Part shown: piece after piece, positions 36,454-45,557 of the stretch | How positions within the stretch are numbered: position 1 is the stretch's first letter | Layout: each line of letters starts with the position of its first letter | Assembly (NCBI RefSeq): GCF_001957135.1 | Contig: NZ_MPHK01000009.1 | Location: 1 to 64,000 of the forward strand | Direction: 5' to 3' | DNA: 64,000 bases | Origin: Shewanella sp. UCD-KL21 | GTDB taxonomy: Bacteria > Pseudomonadota > Gammaproteobacteria > Enterobacterales > Shewanellaceae | Position numbers and translations under genes: made by a program | Notes under the pieces: generated by a model | Databases searched by the model: none | Seen by the model: only the letters and a program-made list of their open reading frames with translations | Told to the model about the DNA's origin: nothing

Positions 36454-36786
36454 TTAGCATAAATCTTTAATTTTGGTCGAACTGCCATTATCCATCACTG
36501 AACGAATACCGTTATCTCGTGATGCGACACTGGCGTACATCTGGCTAGTGCCAATTATTTGATGATTAGCCGCTTTAAGGTTGAAATAGGGCTTATCATT
36601 TTTAGCGGTTTCTTTGGCAAATTTATCCTCACTTTGAGAATTAACTTGAACCGAGGCTATACCATTATTAGCGCCACTTTTGGCGGCATAAAGCTCACTA
36701 GTCAGTATCACCTCGCCATTGCCAGCCTTTAATGCAAACTTGAACTGACCATTATTGCCTTTGCTTAACTCAAACCATCCAGACAT
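36454..36786 (-). CDS. yegP: DUF1508 protein, YegP-like
   Basis: The 110-aa protein consists of two related repeats (residues ~8-50, GQFKFALKAGNGEVILTSELY, and ~62-103, YFNLKAANHQIIGTSQMY), each followed by a S-x-(D/N)-N-G-I-x-S-V motif. This is the DUF1508/YegP tandem arrangement, seen in E. coli YegP (110 aa). Small soluble protein, function unknown. Convergent with the ScsD-like gene. Confidence 0.88.
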   Translation of the reverse strand: MSGWFELSKGNNGQFKFALKAGNGEVILTSELYAAKSGANNGIASVQVNSQSEDKFAKETAKNDKPYFNLKAANHQIIGTSQMYASVASRDNGIRSVMDNGSSTKIKDLC

Positions 36787-36981
36787 AAAACGCTCCTAAT
36801 TACAGTGCTTATAGTGCATACCCAAAATGGTATGCAGATGTTTTTTATGAAATTAAGTCTAGTAAAAAGAACGCTTAACGGTAGCAACTTTAGTTGGAGA
36901 TTTAGGTAAGGGGACACAGGTTTTTAAGAGGGAGATATTCGAACTGAACTAATGAGGCGATAGTAGTTTCGCAATGAAATA

Positions 36982-37057
36982 TGGTCTCCCCACAAGGACT
37001 CGAACCCTGATCGATCGCTTAGGAGGCGACTGCTCTATCCTGTTGAGCTATAGGGAG
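36982..37057 (-). tRNA. tRNA-Arg (anticodon CCT)
   Basis: A 76-base cloverleaf on the minus strand: acceptor CTCCCTA paired with TGGGGAG (one G-T pair), discriminator A and encoded CCA (36984-36982); D-arm GCTC/GAGC; anticodon stem GTCGC/GCGAT around loop CTCCTAA (anticodon CCT); T-arm CAGGG/CCTTG with TTCGAGT. Reads the rare AGG codon. It stands at the border between the mixed region and the flagellar locus, but no integrase is nearby. Confidence 0.95.
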
Positions 37058-37113
37058 ACTAAACGCAATTATACAAGTTTTAACCTTGATTAAAAGGCTT
37101 TAAATTTAGTTGC

Positions 37114-38304
37114 TTAAATCTTAATCACGATATCTTGTATTTGAATATTCCCTGTTGCGTCTATGCCTTGTAATACTGCGGTGGCACTTTCTTCTGATAC
37201 TTGATCTATGGTGACTGTTGCGCGGTTTGGTGTGGCAACGGCGCGCATTAAATTCACTCTGTCAGGGATATTTTGTTGCAATACAATTTGAAAGCTATCA
37301 CCGGGTCTTACATGGTGCTTACGGCCTAAGTTAATAATTATTCTATCGCCTTGTTTAGCCACAATTTGCCCCAGCAGCGGGCGACAATTTAGCAAGTTAT
37401 CAATGTCAGCAGTGCTTTGCTGCATAAGCTGGTTAACCGTTTGGCCATAGCTTGAACGCCAAAAGCGCTTAGTGGTCGGTGATACGGTTTCGTCACGTTC
37501 AAACTCCCACTGCGCCTGTGCTGAGTAATATTTACTCCAGACTTTTTCACCGCTAATAGCGTGATATAACGTTAACTTAAAGCTGATTTGTCGTTGTGGA
37601 TAGCCGTGAAATAAACCAAACATTAACCCTGAGGTGGGCTCGGTGGACATATCGAGGATTTCTGGTTGTAAGATATATTGGCTGTCGGTGATTTCGCCTA
37701 ACCAACTTGGGATGCGATTACCTTTAAAGTTGATTAACTCATTGCTGTGATCTAGCGCTTCATCGGCGTGAATGCGGGCAAAGCTATTATGGGAGTGACT
37801 ATTTAGTAGCACGCCATATTGTTGTGATAGTGCTTGAGTAAAGTTTAATAACTGGCCATAACGTAGTTGAGCGCGATCTTGAATACTGGCTTGAGGCACC
37901 ATTATTGCGGCTCTTAACTGCTGCCCTCGGCATTGCTGAGCGGAGTCGTCTTGAAGCTCTAACCTTAGTAATACGGTAATGTCAGTGCTAGTGAGCATTT
38001 CTGATACCAGCTCAATATTATTGTCTTGTCCTATATGACTGAACTGAAATGCATCTTGGCTTACCTGCCCCTGACCCATGATGTATTGACTATTAACGTT
38101 AACGCCAACCCCAGCTTGCATGCTGGCATAGCTTAGCGCTTGGCTGATCGCCACTTCACGGGCCTTATCTACATTGCCATTAATGATATTCGCATGGCCT
38201 GTTACTTCAATAATTTCAGCCTTTAACGGCAGGCTCAAAATACTGACAAACAGAAATATGGCTGCGGAGTAGAGTCGCTGGATTGTGTTACTGCATATTT
38301 TCAT
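37114..38304 (-). CDS. flgT: Flagellar assembly protein FlgT (H-ring)
   Basis: The 396-aa protein has a signal peptide (IFLFVSILSLPLKA) and the FlgT layout: an N-terminal domain (EVTGHANIINGNVDKAREVAISQALSYASMQAGVGVNV), a middle domain related to TolB (LRAAIMVPQASI) and a C-terminal SH3-like part (GQIVAKQGDRIIINLG). FlgT forms the H-ring around the LP ring in Vibrio and Shewanella and supports the sodium-driven motor. Divergent from flgOP. ATG 38304 chosen over a GTG nine bases earlier. Confidence 0.92.
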   Translation of the reverse strand: MKICSNTIQRLYSAAIFLFVSILSLPLKAEIIEVTGHANIINGNVDKAREVAISQALSYASMQAGVGVNVNSQYIMGQGQVSQDAFQFSHIGQDNNIELVSEMLTSTDITVLLRLELQDDSAQQCRGQQLRAAIMVPQASIQDRAQLRYGQLLNFTQALSQQYGVLLNSHSHNSFARIHADEALDHSNELINFKGNRIPSWLGEITDSQYILQPEILDMSTEPTSGLMFGLFHGYPQRQISFKLTLYHAISGEKVWSKYYSAQAQWEFERDETVSPTTKRFWRSSYGQTVNQLMQQSTADIDNLLNCRPLLGQIVAKQGDRIIINLGRKHHVRPGDSFQIVLQQNIPDRVNLMRAVATPNRATVTIDQVSEESATAVLQGIDATGNIQIQDIVIKI

Positions 38305-38467
38305 ATTAATCACTTGCTTAAAGATAACGATGAACGACTAATACAGTGCCAAGTTTATGGCGTTAAAGTACTAGGAGCGATTGTTTGAAAATAAATGCAA
38401 AGAATGTGCCTGTTATTGGGTTTCAACATATAAGTTGTTAAGCCAATGCTGAAAGGGATTAATTATC

Positions 38468-38494
38468 TAAAGTTTTTATTCTGATTGCCGATAG
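38468..38494 (+). promoter_or_regulatory. Sigma28 (FliA) promoter of flgOP
   Basis: TAAAGTTT, exactly 11 bases, then GCCGATAG, one base from the consensus TAAAGTTT-N11-GCCGATAA. About 80 bases upstream of flgO. Confidence 0.85.
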
Positions 38495-38576
38495 TGTTTT
38501 TAGAATTCATTTTTAACCTTTGGGCCTCAAACGCCTTAGCCCATAGCAATGCTTGAGTTAAATACAGGAATGCAAT

Positions 38577-39281
38577 ATGCGCCGAATTGGTTTACTTCCA
38601 ATCATGATGTTGATGACAGCTTGTGCTGGCTCACAACCGACAGAGTATGATGATTTATCTTATGTCAACGAAGGCTATGAGATGAATTTTTGGTATGAGT
38701 CTGAGCCGAAAACGGATCATGTTATTCGCTACGATATTCAGCAGTCAGGCATAGCGCCCAAAGCTGGGGTGAACCGCTTGGCGGAAAAAATTGTCAATGA
38801 ATTAGTGCTGCAAAACGACAGCTTACGAGCCGATCAACCACTGCTGATCACCACACCGGTGATGGTTGATGATTACGGACAAACTAATTTGCTGGGGCAG
38901 CAATTGCAGCAAGGTATGTTGACTGCATTTCATGCCAATGAATTTAATCTTGTTGATATGAATGTGGCGAGTTCACTTCGCGCCACCGCGGAGGGTGAGT
39001 TTATTTTAAGCCGCGACTGGAAGCAGCTTGCTACCGATTTAGCGGTATCCCATGTGGTCGTAGCAACCATGGGCACTACCTCAGAGGGTGTGGTGGTCAA
39101 TGCCAGAATTGTCAATACAAGTAATAATCGAGTGGTGTCAGCGGTACAAACCTTTGTTAAAACCCACAGCCTGCCGGGCTATTTAACCCCTGCCAATAAG
39201 GTAATTTCAAAAGATGGCATCTTGTATCGAAACGAGCATGGCGCTATGGCAAGCGTGACTATTTTAGGAGATAACCAATGA
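38577..39281 (+). CDS. flgO: Outer-membrane lipoprotein FlgO
   Basis: The 234-aa protein has a lipobox LLPIMMLMTAC (Cys 16) and the FlgO domain (VNRLAEKIVNELVLQNDSLRADQPLLI TTPVMVDDYGQTNLLGQQL). Needed for flagellar outer-membrane ring stability in Vibrio. A short N-terminal insertion after the signal (STQPTEYDDLSYVNEG-like) precedes the domain. Overlaps flgP by four bases. Confidence 0.9.
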   Translation: MRRIGLLPIMMLMTACAGSQPTEYDDLSYVNEGYEMNFWYESEPKTDHVIRYDIQQSGIAPKAGVNRLAEKIVNELVLQNDSLRADQPLLITTPVMVDDYGQTNLLGQQLQQGMLTAFHANEFNLVDMNVASSLRATAEGEFILSRDWKQLATDLAVSHVVVATMGTTSEGVVVNARIVNTSNNRVVSAVQTFVKTHSLPGYLTPANKVISKDGILYRNEHGAMASVTILGDNQ

Positions 39282-39733
39282 AGGCAATACTGTTTGCAGC
39301 CATGACAGCAGCATTTACCTTGTCCGGGTGTGCGGTAAACGACAAGTATGTGCAATGGGAAACCGAGGCGCCTAAACAATTTCCTAAACTTACCGCCATT
39401 GGTTATGCGCCGTTAGCAACGCAACCGGCAACAGAGCAATCTCACAAGGTGTTAATGGCGATGCAAGCGTCTAAAATTGCCGCTTATCGTGAGCTGGCTG
39501 AGCAAGTGTATGGCCAGCAAATTGATGCCAGTAGTCAGGTCGATGATTGGTTGCTAAATAAGCAAACCGTTACCGCCAGTGTCTCGGGGATGATTAAAGG
39601 CGCTAAAGTGGTCAAAAGCTATCCGGCTGGTGATATGTATGTGACTGAGTTAGAACTGGATTTCTCACAGGTATGGAGCCTATATCAGCAGCAAAATAGG
39701 CCTAGAACCATTAAGCATGTGACTTACTTTTAG
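39278..39733 (+). CDS. flgP: Outer-membrane lipoprotein FlgP
   Basis: The 151-aa protein has a lipobox FTLSGC (Cys 18) followed by an LPP20-type domain (ASKIAAYRELAEQVYGQQIDA ... SVSGMIKGAKVV, DMYVTELELDF). FlgP is needed for motility and for assembling the basal disk or outer-membrane ring. ATG at 39278 overlaps the flgO stop (ATGA), so it is translationally coupled. Confidence 0.92.
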   Translation: MKAILFAAMTAAFTLSGCAVNDKYVQWETEAPKQFPKLTAIGYAPLATQPATEQSHKVLMAMQASKIAAYRELAEQVYGQQIDASSQVDDWLLNKQTVTASVSGMIKGAKVVKSYPAGDMYVTELELDFSQVWSLYQQQNRPRTIKHVTYF

Positions 39734-39765
39734 TTAAATCTAGTCATTTAAATCTAGTCATTTAA
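39732..39765. repeat. Tandem near-identical 15-bp repeats after flgP
   Basis: taaatctagtcattt occurs twice in succession. No role known. Confidence 0.6.
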
Positions 39766-39788
39766 TTTAAGTTAACTGAAGTACAAAA

Positions 39789-39814
39789 AAAACCGCTCTT
39801 TGAGCGGTTTTTTG
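39789..39814. terminator. Bidirectional terminator between convergent flgP and flgN
   Basis: AAAACCGCTC, loop TTT, GAGCGGTTTT with A- and T-tracts on both sides. Confidence 0.9.
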
Positions 39815-39865
39815 GTTTTTAAAACTCAATCTAGCAACTCACAGGGCAGTCAATTACCGCCTCGA

Positions 39866-40291
39866 TTATGCTTTAAGATTTTGACCTAAAGAGGAAATTG
39901 TTGAGGTTCGGCCTTTGTCATTATAGGTCAGGCTTGATGCATTACGGCTCATTTGTAGCGCTTGAGAGAAGCGATTAAGGCTGGCAATGTTGAGCTCAAT
40001 AAGGCTGGCATTTTGATTATTAATGGCTTTGCATTCTTCTAAAATGGCTTTTGCGGCATCAACTTTAGTGACCAGTTCCGCCTCAGAGTTCAATAAGGCT
40101 TTGTCTGGGTGAGAGGCTAACTTTTCATCATTGAGTTTGAGGGTGTTTAGGCAGTTAACCTTGTCTTGTGCCAGTGACAGTAGTTTATCTGCGTCACGTT
40201 CAGTAAGGGCTAATTTTTCTTCAGATACAAGTAATTTCAGCGACGACAAGGTGTCATGCTGAAAAGATAACAGCTGTAGTAATTCAGTCAT
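39866..40291 (-). CDS. flgN: Flagellar export chaperone FlgN
   Basis: The 141-aa, mainly helical protein begins MTELLQLLSFQHDTLSSLKLLVSEEKLALTE-like (shown in part), ends with LTYNDKGR and stands 74 bases after flgM. FlgN binds the hook-junction proteins FlgK and FlgL and pilots them to export. The C-terminal ALQMSRNASSLTYNDKGRTS segment is conserved in the family. Encoded in the order flgM, flgN, as in other gammaproteobacteria. Confidence 0.88.
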   Translation of the reverse strand: MTELLQLLSFQHDTLSSLKLLVSEEKLALTERDADKLLSLAQDKVNCLNTLKLNDEKLASHPDKALLNSEAELVTKVDAAKAILEECKAINNQNASLIELNIASLNRFSQALQMSRNASSLTYNDKGRTSTISSLGQNLKA

Positions 40292-40312
40292 AAGTTACTC
40301 TTTATTAAAACC

Positions 40313-40373
40313 CACATTACCCGTTAAGTAATGTGTGGCCGATAATATCAAGAGTAACGATGAGGTTACTCTT
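40313..40373 (-). promoter_or_regulatory. Two consecutive hairpins between flgM and flgN
   Basis: CACATTAC/GTAATGTG (40313-40335) and AAGAGTAAC/GTTACTCTT (40350-40373); the latter overlaps the flgM stop codon. No T-tract, so they may stabilise or separate the flgM part of the message without terminating it. Confidence 0.55.
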
Positions 40374-40698
40374 GGTCGAAATTTAATCCGTCAAGATCAG
40401 CTTCAAAGCTAGCAATGTTGGCAGCTAACTTTTCAGGATCGACTTTGTAGCGACCTTCTGAAATCGCTAATTTAATTGCATCAACTTTGCTTTGGTCAAC
40501 TTCTGGTAAAGATGCCATATTACTCTGCACTCCCTGCAGCTGCTGCGCTTGTGCAGTAATACTGACCGAATCAGTTTTTACTGGGGCAGCCGTGGTCTTA
40601 GCCGCTGAGTCAGCTGTTTGCGTTGCTGCTCCTGCGTCGCGATTGGTTCGCATTTGAGCATGAGAAGCTGTTTTTAGATGGTTAATATCAATTGCCAT
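40366..40698 (-). CDS. flgM: Anti-sigma28 factor FlgM
   Basis: The 110-aa protein has the disordered, polar N-terminal half and a C-terminal sigma-binding half (LPEVDQSKVDAIKLAISEGRYKVDPEKLAANI). FlgM holds FliA inactive until it is exported through the finished hook. ATG 40698 has GGAG upstream and gives the MAIDINHLKT start typical of the family. A longer frame runs into the promoter and is not used. It is preceded by a perfect sigma28 promoter, a negative feedback loop. Confidence 0.93.
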   Translation of the reverse strand: MAIDINHLKTASHAQMRTNRDAGAATQTADSAAKTTAAPVKTDSVSITAQAQQLQGVQSNMASLPEVDQSKVDAIKLAISEGRYKVDPEKLAANIASFEADLDGLNFDQE

Positions 40699-40736
40699 GT
40701 GAGGCTCCAGCGTAATGTTAGGGTTTTCCAAACAGG

Positions 40737-40763
40737 TTATCGGCCTTGTCAGAAAAAACTTTA
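40737..40763 (-). promoter_or_regulatory. Perfect sigma28 promoter of flgMN
   Basis: On the minus strand TAAAGTTT, 11 bases, GCCGATAA, an exact consensus match. It lies between flgA stop and flgM start, 39 bases before the latter. Confidence 0.9.
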
Positions 40764-40770
40764 GAATATT

Positions 40771-41478
40771 TTACATTCTAACTTCAACTTCGCCAACGCC
40801 TGTGACAATGACATCTAATCGCCTGTTAGAATTGCTATTTCTGACTCTAATAGCATCGCCAATATTACCATCTCTTAGTGCTTCTCCGGCAGTTTTTATT
40901 TCAAATGAGTTTGTTTTGGCATAAATAGACACCGAATCACCTTTGCAAACAAAGCATAAATTATTGTTTAGCAATGGCGCTTTAGCTGACACACGCCTTT
41001 TTGAGCGGGTGCCGAGTAATTGCGAGATCTCAGAAAAAAACTGTCCGCGGATACTGTGTTGGTCCACATAGTTAATTGCCACATTATCTGCTGTGATTAA
41101 CTCACCTTTTTCAATAATTCCCAATGCTGTCACCACTGGATACATGACTTCAACTTTAACTGAGATAAACATTTGCCATGGGTAGTCATAGTCAGGGCTA
41201 ATGCAGCTTATTTTGACTGTGTTGGTGCGGCTAATTTCACGGTCGCTGGCCATTTCAACACTAATGGGTGGCAAACATCTTGGCGGTGTTAATCGGCCAT
41301 CAAGATTTTGCGGGCTAATGTTGATCAGCGCATTGGGCTTTTTAGCAATTTTTTTTGCGACCACCTCTTTAGCTAATTCAGTAATGGTCGATAGAGAGTA
41401 AGTTATGGTGGCATCTTCACTGGCGTTAACCGGTAAAGATAAAAAAATAATGATCAATAGTAGAATGTTTTTCTTCAT
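40771..41478 (-). CDS. flgA: Flagellar P-ring assembly chaperone FlgA
   Basis: The 235-aa periplasmic protein has a signal peptide (KKNILLLIIIFLSLPVNA) and an SAF-type domain in the C-terminal part (KGELITADNVAINYVDQHSI, RRVSAKAPLLNNNLCFVCKGDSVSIYAKTN). FlgA helps FlgI polymerise into the P ring. It precedes flgMN on the same strand and is divergent from cheV. Confidence 0.94.
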   Translation of the reverse strand: MKKNILLLIIIFLSLPVNASEDATITYSLSTITELAKEVVAKKIAKKPNALINISPQNLDGRLTPPRCLPPISVEMASDREISRTNTVKISCISPDYDYPWQMFISVKVEVMYPVVTALGIIEKGELITADNVAINYVDQHSIRGQFFSEISQLLGTRSKRRVSAKAPLLNNNLCFVCKGDSVSIYAKTNSFEIKTAGEALRDGNIGDAIRVRNSNSNRRLDVIVTGVGEVEVRM

Positions 41479-41797
41479 AATATTCTAACTAGCTTGATTG
41501 GCCAGGTTACCTCTAAACTTCAATTTTAATTAGCAATGATAAGGCTAAACATTCTCAATGTTATCTTTGTCAGAAGTTTGACTTTTTTCATTGAAATCGC
41601 CGCTTAAATGCGATGTAACCACAATTAAGCAAAAACTATGCCTATAGCTAAATTTAAGCGCCAAACCAGCAAATGGGCATATATTACTGTGTTACAATTT
41701 GCGAAAATGGTTTTACTGTCGCTTTAAAACACTGGTTAACAGTGAACTCTAATAATAAATCCCACTAGGGAAAGCATTCATAAAACAAGGCAGGGTT

Positions 41798-42718
41798 ATG
41801 TCGAATATTCTTGATTCAGTTAATAAACGTACCCAACTGGTAGGCCAAAATAGACTGGAGTTACTGCTTTTTAAACTTAATGGTCGCCAACGTTTCGGCA
41901 TTAACGTTTTTAAAGTAAAAGAAGTATTACAGTGTCCGCCACTGACAAAGTTACCCCGTTTAAGCCCAATGATTAAAGGCATTGCTCATATTCGGGGCTC
42001 GACTATTTCAGTGATTGATTTAAGTGCGGCAACCGGTGGCCGCCCGCTGGCATCCACTGAAAATTGCTTCATTATTATTGCTGAGTATAACCGCAGTATT
42101 CAGGGCTTTTTGGTTAGCTCAGTAGAGCGTATTATCAATATGAATTGGGAATCAATTATGCCACCGCCACAAGGGGCAGGGCGTAATTCTTATTTAACTG
42201 CAGTAACTGAAATCGAAGGTGAATTGGTTGAGATTTTAGATGTTGAAAAAATTCTTGATGAAATTTCACCGGTAAAAACGGAATTAAGCCAAGCAGCCAG
42301 TGATGCCATTACCATTGATAAAGAGCAGCATTACCATATTATGGTGATTGATGACTCTGCCGTCGCTCGTAAGCAAATTATCCGTTCATTATCGTCATTG
42401 AACCTGCAAATCGACACAGCGATTGATGGCAAAGATGCCTTAGAGAAATTAAAAGCGATTGCCACTGAGATGGATAATGTTGCCGATGAAATTCCACTGA
42501 TTATTTCAGACATTGAAATGCCAGAAATGGATGGCTATACCTTAACGGCGGAAATTCGCGACGATCCAAAACTTAAAGATATCAAAGTGGTGCTGCATAC
42601 TTCATTAAGCGGTGTGTTTAATCAGGCCATGGTTGAAAAGGTCGGCGCAAACGACTTTATTGCTAAGTTTAATCCCGATGAGTTAGCGTCAGCGGTCAAC
42701 AAACATCTCATTTTATAA
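41798..42718 (+). CDS. cheV: Chemotaxis coupling protein CheV
   Basis: The 306-aa protein is a CheW domain (residues ~15-165; LLLFKLNGRQRFGINVFKVKEV, IKGIAHIRGSTISVIDL) fused to a CheY-like receiver (~175-305; MVIDDSAVARKQIIRS, DIEMPEMDGYTL, with Asp of IISDIEMP as phosphoacceptor). It couples receptors to CheA and adapts them through phosphorylation. Divergent from flgA, 140 bases before cheR. Confidence 0.95.
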   Translation: MSNILDSVNKRTQLVGQNRLELLLFKLNGRQRFGINVFKVKEVLQCPPLTKLPRLSPMIKGIAHIRGSTISVIDLSAATGGRPLASTENCFIIIAEYNRSIQGFLVSSVERIINMNWESIMPPPQGAGRNSYLTAVTEIEGELVEILDVEKILDEISPVKTELSQAASDAITIDKEQHYHIMVIDDSAVARKQIIRSLSSLNLQIDTAIDGKDALEKLKAIATEMDNVADEIPLIISDIEMPEMDGYTLTAEIRDDPKLKDIKVVLHTSLSGVFNQAMVEKVGANDFIAKFNPDELASAVNKHLIL

Positions 42719-42859
42719 TAATTCAATCGATAACCTAGGGCTGATGATTCACCACAGGTTGTCGATATCACCTTTGTTACCAAGCGCTTGGTAACGAAAC
42801 AAAGCGGCGGCTTTACATTACAAGCAATGTAGCGCGTCTCTTTAAAATAGGATGTAAAA

Positions 42860-43699
42860 GTGCCGAACAAATCACTTGCTGAAGCAGAATATAATCAGTT
42901 TAAGCTTTTTTTAGAGCAACACAGTGGCATTGTATTAGGTGACAACAAGCAATATTTAGTAAAAAGTCGCTTAGCGCCTTTAATGGGAAAGCATGATTTA
43001 CCCTCATTATCGGAAGTGGTTAAGCGCTCAATGAAGCCAATGGAGCGGCACTTAAGGGCGGAAGTGATTGACGCTATGACCACAAATGAAACTCTGTGGT
43101 TTAGAGACAAATACCCGTTTGAATTACTTCATGATGCTTTATTACCTGAATATAGCCGCTTAGGTCGGCCGTTAAAAATATGGTCAGCCGCCTGTTCATC
43201 AGGGCAGGAGCCCTATTCATTGGCGATGACTATTTTAGAGTATCAGCAGCGTAAGCCGGGGGCATTACCTGGTAGCGCGACGATCCAAGCCACCGATTTA
43301 TCCCCTTCAATGCTAGCGCGTTGTAAAAAGGCCGAATATGACAGCTTAGCCTTAGCCCGTGGGCTATCTGATGAGCGTAAACGACAATTCTTTGATCCAA
43401 TGCCGTCAGGTAATATGAAAGTGAAAGATAATGTGCAGCGCTTAGTGAATTTTAGAAGTCATAACCTGCTTGAAAGTTATAGCTTATTGGGTAAGTTCGA
43501 TATTATCTTTTGTCGTAATGTGTTGATTTATTTTTCCCCAGAGGCAAAAGCTAAAATTTTGCGGCAATTTGCTGCCGCCCTTAATCCCAATGGGATTTTA
43601 TTTTTAGGGGCGTCAGAATCTATCTCAGGCTTATCTGATGAATTTAATATGGTGCGTTGCAACCCAGGGATTTACTATCAAAAGAAAAACATATTGTAA
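42860..43699 (+). CDS. cheR: Chemotaxis protein methyltransferase CheR
   Basis: The 279-aa protein has an N-terminal CheR helical domain and a C-terminal SAM-dependent methyltransferase domain (WSAACSSGQEPYSLAMTI SAM loop; FDIIFCRNVLIYFSPEAK; LFLGASES). It methylates glutamates of chemoreceptors. It starts at GTG 42860 with AGGATG upstream. Located between cheV and flgB, as in Vibrio and Shewanella. Confidence 0.95.
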   Translation: MPNKSLAEAEYNQFKLFLEQHSGIVLGDNKQYLVKSRLAPLMGKHDLPSLSEVVKRSMKPMERHLRAEVIDAMTTNETLWFRDKYPFELLHDALLPEYSRLGRPLKIWSAACSSGQEPYSLAMTILEYQQRKPGALPGSATIQATDLSPSMLARCKKAEYDSLALARGLSDERKRQFFDPMPSGNMKVKDNVQRLVNFRSHNLLESYSLLGKFDIIFCRNVLIYFSPEAKAKILRQFAAALNPNGILFLGASESISGLSDEFNMVRCNPGIYYQKKNIL

Positions 43700-43729
43700 G
43701 CTTATGAATTAATATGTTTTTAGTTAATA

Positions 43730-43755
43730 AAATGCCGACATTCGTCGGCATTTTT
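43730..43755 (+). terminator. Terminator after cheR
   Basis: AAATGCCGA, short loop, TCGGCATTT followed by TT; 30 bases after the cheR stop. It separates cheVR from the sigma54 promoter of flgB. Confidence 0.88.
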
Positions 43756-43791
43756 CATTTTTATCCTTTCTCATCTTAAAACCGTAATATT

Positions 43792-43808
43792 TTGGCATAA
43801 GGTTTGCT
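43792..43808 (+). promoter_or_regulatory. Sigma54 promoter of the flgBCDE operon
   Basis: TTGGCATAAGGTTTGCT: GG at -24 and GC at -12 with the right spacing (GG 43794-43795, GC 43806-43807). 35 bases before flgB. Confidence 0.88.
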
Positions 43809-43842
43809 TTGTTAGTGGCAGTTAGCTGATGGAGGCAATTTT

Positions 43843-44241
43843 ATGGCGATTAATTTTGAAAACGGTTTAGGAGTACATCAATACTCGTTGGGCATACGTG
43901 CTCAAAGGGCAGAAGTGCTTTCTAGTAATATCGCCAATGCCAACACCCCGGGCTATAAAGCCCGTGATGTAGACTTTGCCTCAGCCATGAATAGCGCCCG
44001 CTCTCATCAACAAGGGCTGCAAATGAGTCAAACAACTGACAAGCACTTTGACCTTAAAGCGTTAAGCCAAGAGCATGTGCAATTTCGGGTGCCAAATCAG
44101 CCAGACACAGGTGACGGTAATACGGTGGATATGCAAGAAGAGCAATCTGCATTTATGCAAAACTCTTTGGAATATCAAATGTCACTGGGCTTTCTTGAAA
44201 GTAAATTTTCTGGCATGCGTAAAGCCATTAGAGGTGATTAA
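43843..44241 (+). CDS. flgB: Flagellar basal-body rod protein FlgB
   Basis: The 132-aa protein has the rod-protein N-terminal motif (RAEVLSSNIANANTPGYKARD) and C-terminal helix (AFMQNSLEYQMSLGFLESK). Forms the proximal rod with FlgC and FlgF. First gene of the flgB-flgE operon, GGAGG before ATG. Confidence 0.96.
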   Translation: MAINFENGLGVHQYSLGIRAQRAEVLSSNIANANTPGYKARDVDFASAMNSARSHQQGLQMSQTTDKHFDLKALSQEHVQFRVPNQPDTGDGNTVDMQEEQSAFMQNSLEYQMSLGFLESKFSGMRKAIRGD

Positions 44242-44243
44242 TT

Positions 44244-44660
44244 ATGAGTCTTTTTAATATTTTTAATGTGTCAGGATCTGGCATGTCGGCGCAATCAGTT
44301 CGGTTAAATACCACCGCCAGTAATATTGCCAATGCCAATACCGTATCAAGTAGTGTCGGTGAGACTTATAAAGCTCGTCATCCTATTTTTGAAGCCGAAA
44401 TGGCTAAAGCCAGTCATCAGCAAAATAACGCGCATAGTGTCAGTGTTAAAGGCATTGTAGAAAGCGATAAACCGTTATTAAAAGAGTTTTCTCCTAATCA
44501 TCCAATGGCTGATAACGATGGGTTTATTTATAAACCCAATGTCAACGTCATGGAAGAAATGGCCGATATGATTTCTGCTTCTCGGTCATATCAAATGAAT
44601 GTTCAAGTGGCTGATGCTGCCAAATCAATGTTGCAGCAAACGCTTCGTATGGGTAAGTAA
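44244..44660 (+). CDS. flgC: Flagellar basal-body rod protein FlgC
   Basis: The 138-aa protein has SGMSAQSVRLNTTASNIANANTVSS at its N-terminus and MADMISASRSYQMNVQVADAAKSM at its C-terminus. Rod component, two bases after flgB. Confidence 0.97.
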   Translation: MSLFNIFNVSGSGMSAQSVRLNTTASNIANANTVSSSVGETYKARHPIFEAEMAKASHQQNNAHSVSVKGIVESDKPLLKEFSPNHPMADNDGFIYKPNVNVMEEMADMISASRSYQMNVQVADAAKSMLQQTLRMGK

Positions 44661-44684
44661 TATGAATTTAGTTGGAGGTAAACA

Positions 44685-45482
44685 ATGAGCCTCGTTAATC
44701 CTTACAGTAGTCAGTCATTACCGCAGTTGCAGACGTCTACCACGGCTTCCACCGTTTCCACTAATTCAGTGGCGACAAACTCACAAACCACACAGGTATC
44801 AGACAGTAGCTTTTTAGATAGCCTAACCGCTGCGCAATCAGCTAGCACCACCGAAACCGGTGAAGCCAAAAGCCAAGAGCTAACCCAAGCGGATTTCTTT
44901 GCGCTTTTGAGCCAACAGCTGTCAATGCAGGACCCGTTTAAACCTGTTGAAAACGATCAGATGATTGCGCAAATGGCGTCCTTCGCGACCGTTGATGGTA
45001 TTGCCAACTTAAATGCTGAAATTTTGAATTTGAACAGTGTGATGAGCTCAAGTCAGGCATTACAAGCTTCGGGCTTAGTGGGGCAAAAGGTGCTCATTCC
45101 ATCTGATATTGGTCATGTCTCAGAAGAAAACCCAGTCATTAACGGCGTCATTAGTACGCCACAGCCAATCGATACCATTACCGTCACCATTGAAGACGAG
45201 TCAGGCCAAGTGATTAAAACCTTTGAGGTTGATGGCTCTGCAGGCGGCAACATTGATGTCAGCTGGGATGGCCTTGATAAAGATGGCGAACCAGTAGAAG
45301 AAGGCATGTATGCCATTAAAGCTAACGGTAAAGTTGATGGCAACGCCGAAGATTTAGCGGTTTCAACTTATGCCCATGTCACCAGTGTCTCCTTAGGCAG
45401 TGTCGCCACAGGTCCAATCCTTAACCTCAGAGGCCTAGGTGGTATTCAATTGTCTGATGTACTGGCAGTGGCAGAAAGTTAA
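44685..45482 (+). CDS. flgD: Flagellar hook assembly protein FlgD
   Basis: The 265-aa protein has the FlgD N-terminal segment (TQADFFALLSQQLSMQDPFKPVENDQMIAQMASF) and C-terminal FlgD-type Ig-like and tudor domains (SWDGLDKDGEPVEEGMYAIKANG). It is the cap for hook polymerisation. The N-terminal ~50 residues are Ser/Thr-rich and low complexity. Confidence 0.96.
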   Translation: MSLVNPYSSQSLPQLQTSTTASTVSTNSVATNSQTTQVSDSSFLDSLTAAQSASTTETGEAKSQELTQADFFALLSQQLSMQDPFKPVENDQMIAQMASFATVDGIANLNAEILNLNSVMSSSQALQASGLVGQKVLIPSDIGHVSEENPVINGVISTPQPIDTITVTIEDESGQVIKTFEVDGSAGGNIDVSWDGLDKDGEPVEEGMYAIKANGKVDGNAEDLAVSTYAHVTSVSLGSVATGPILNLRGLGGIQLSDVLAVAES

Positions 45483-45557
45483 CAACACAAACAATCATAA
45501 GCTGTCAGAAATCTGGCAGCCACACAGAACCTAATTTAAAGCGCTAAGAGGTGATTT

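Noticed and set aside
36982..37057. Genomic island attachment site at the tRNA-Arg
   Set aside because: No integrase or direct repeat of the tRNA end was seen; both sides look like core genes.
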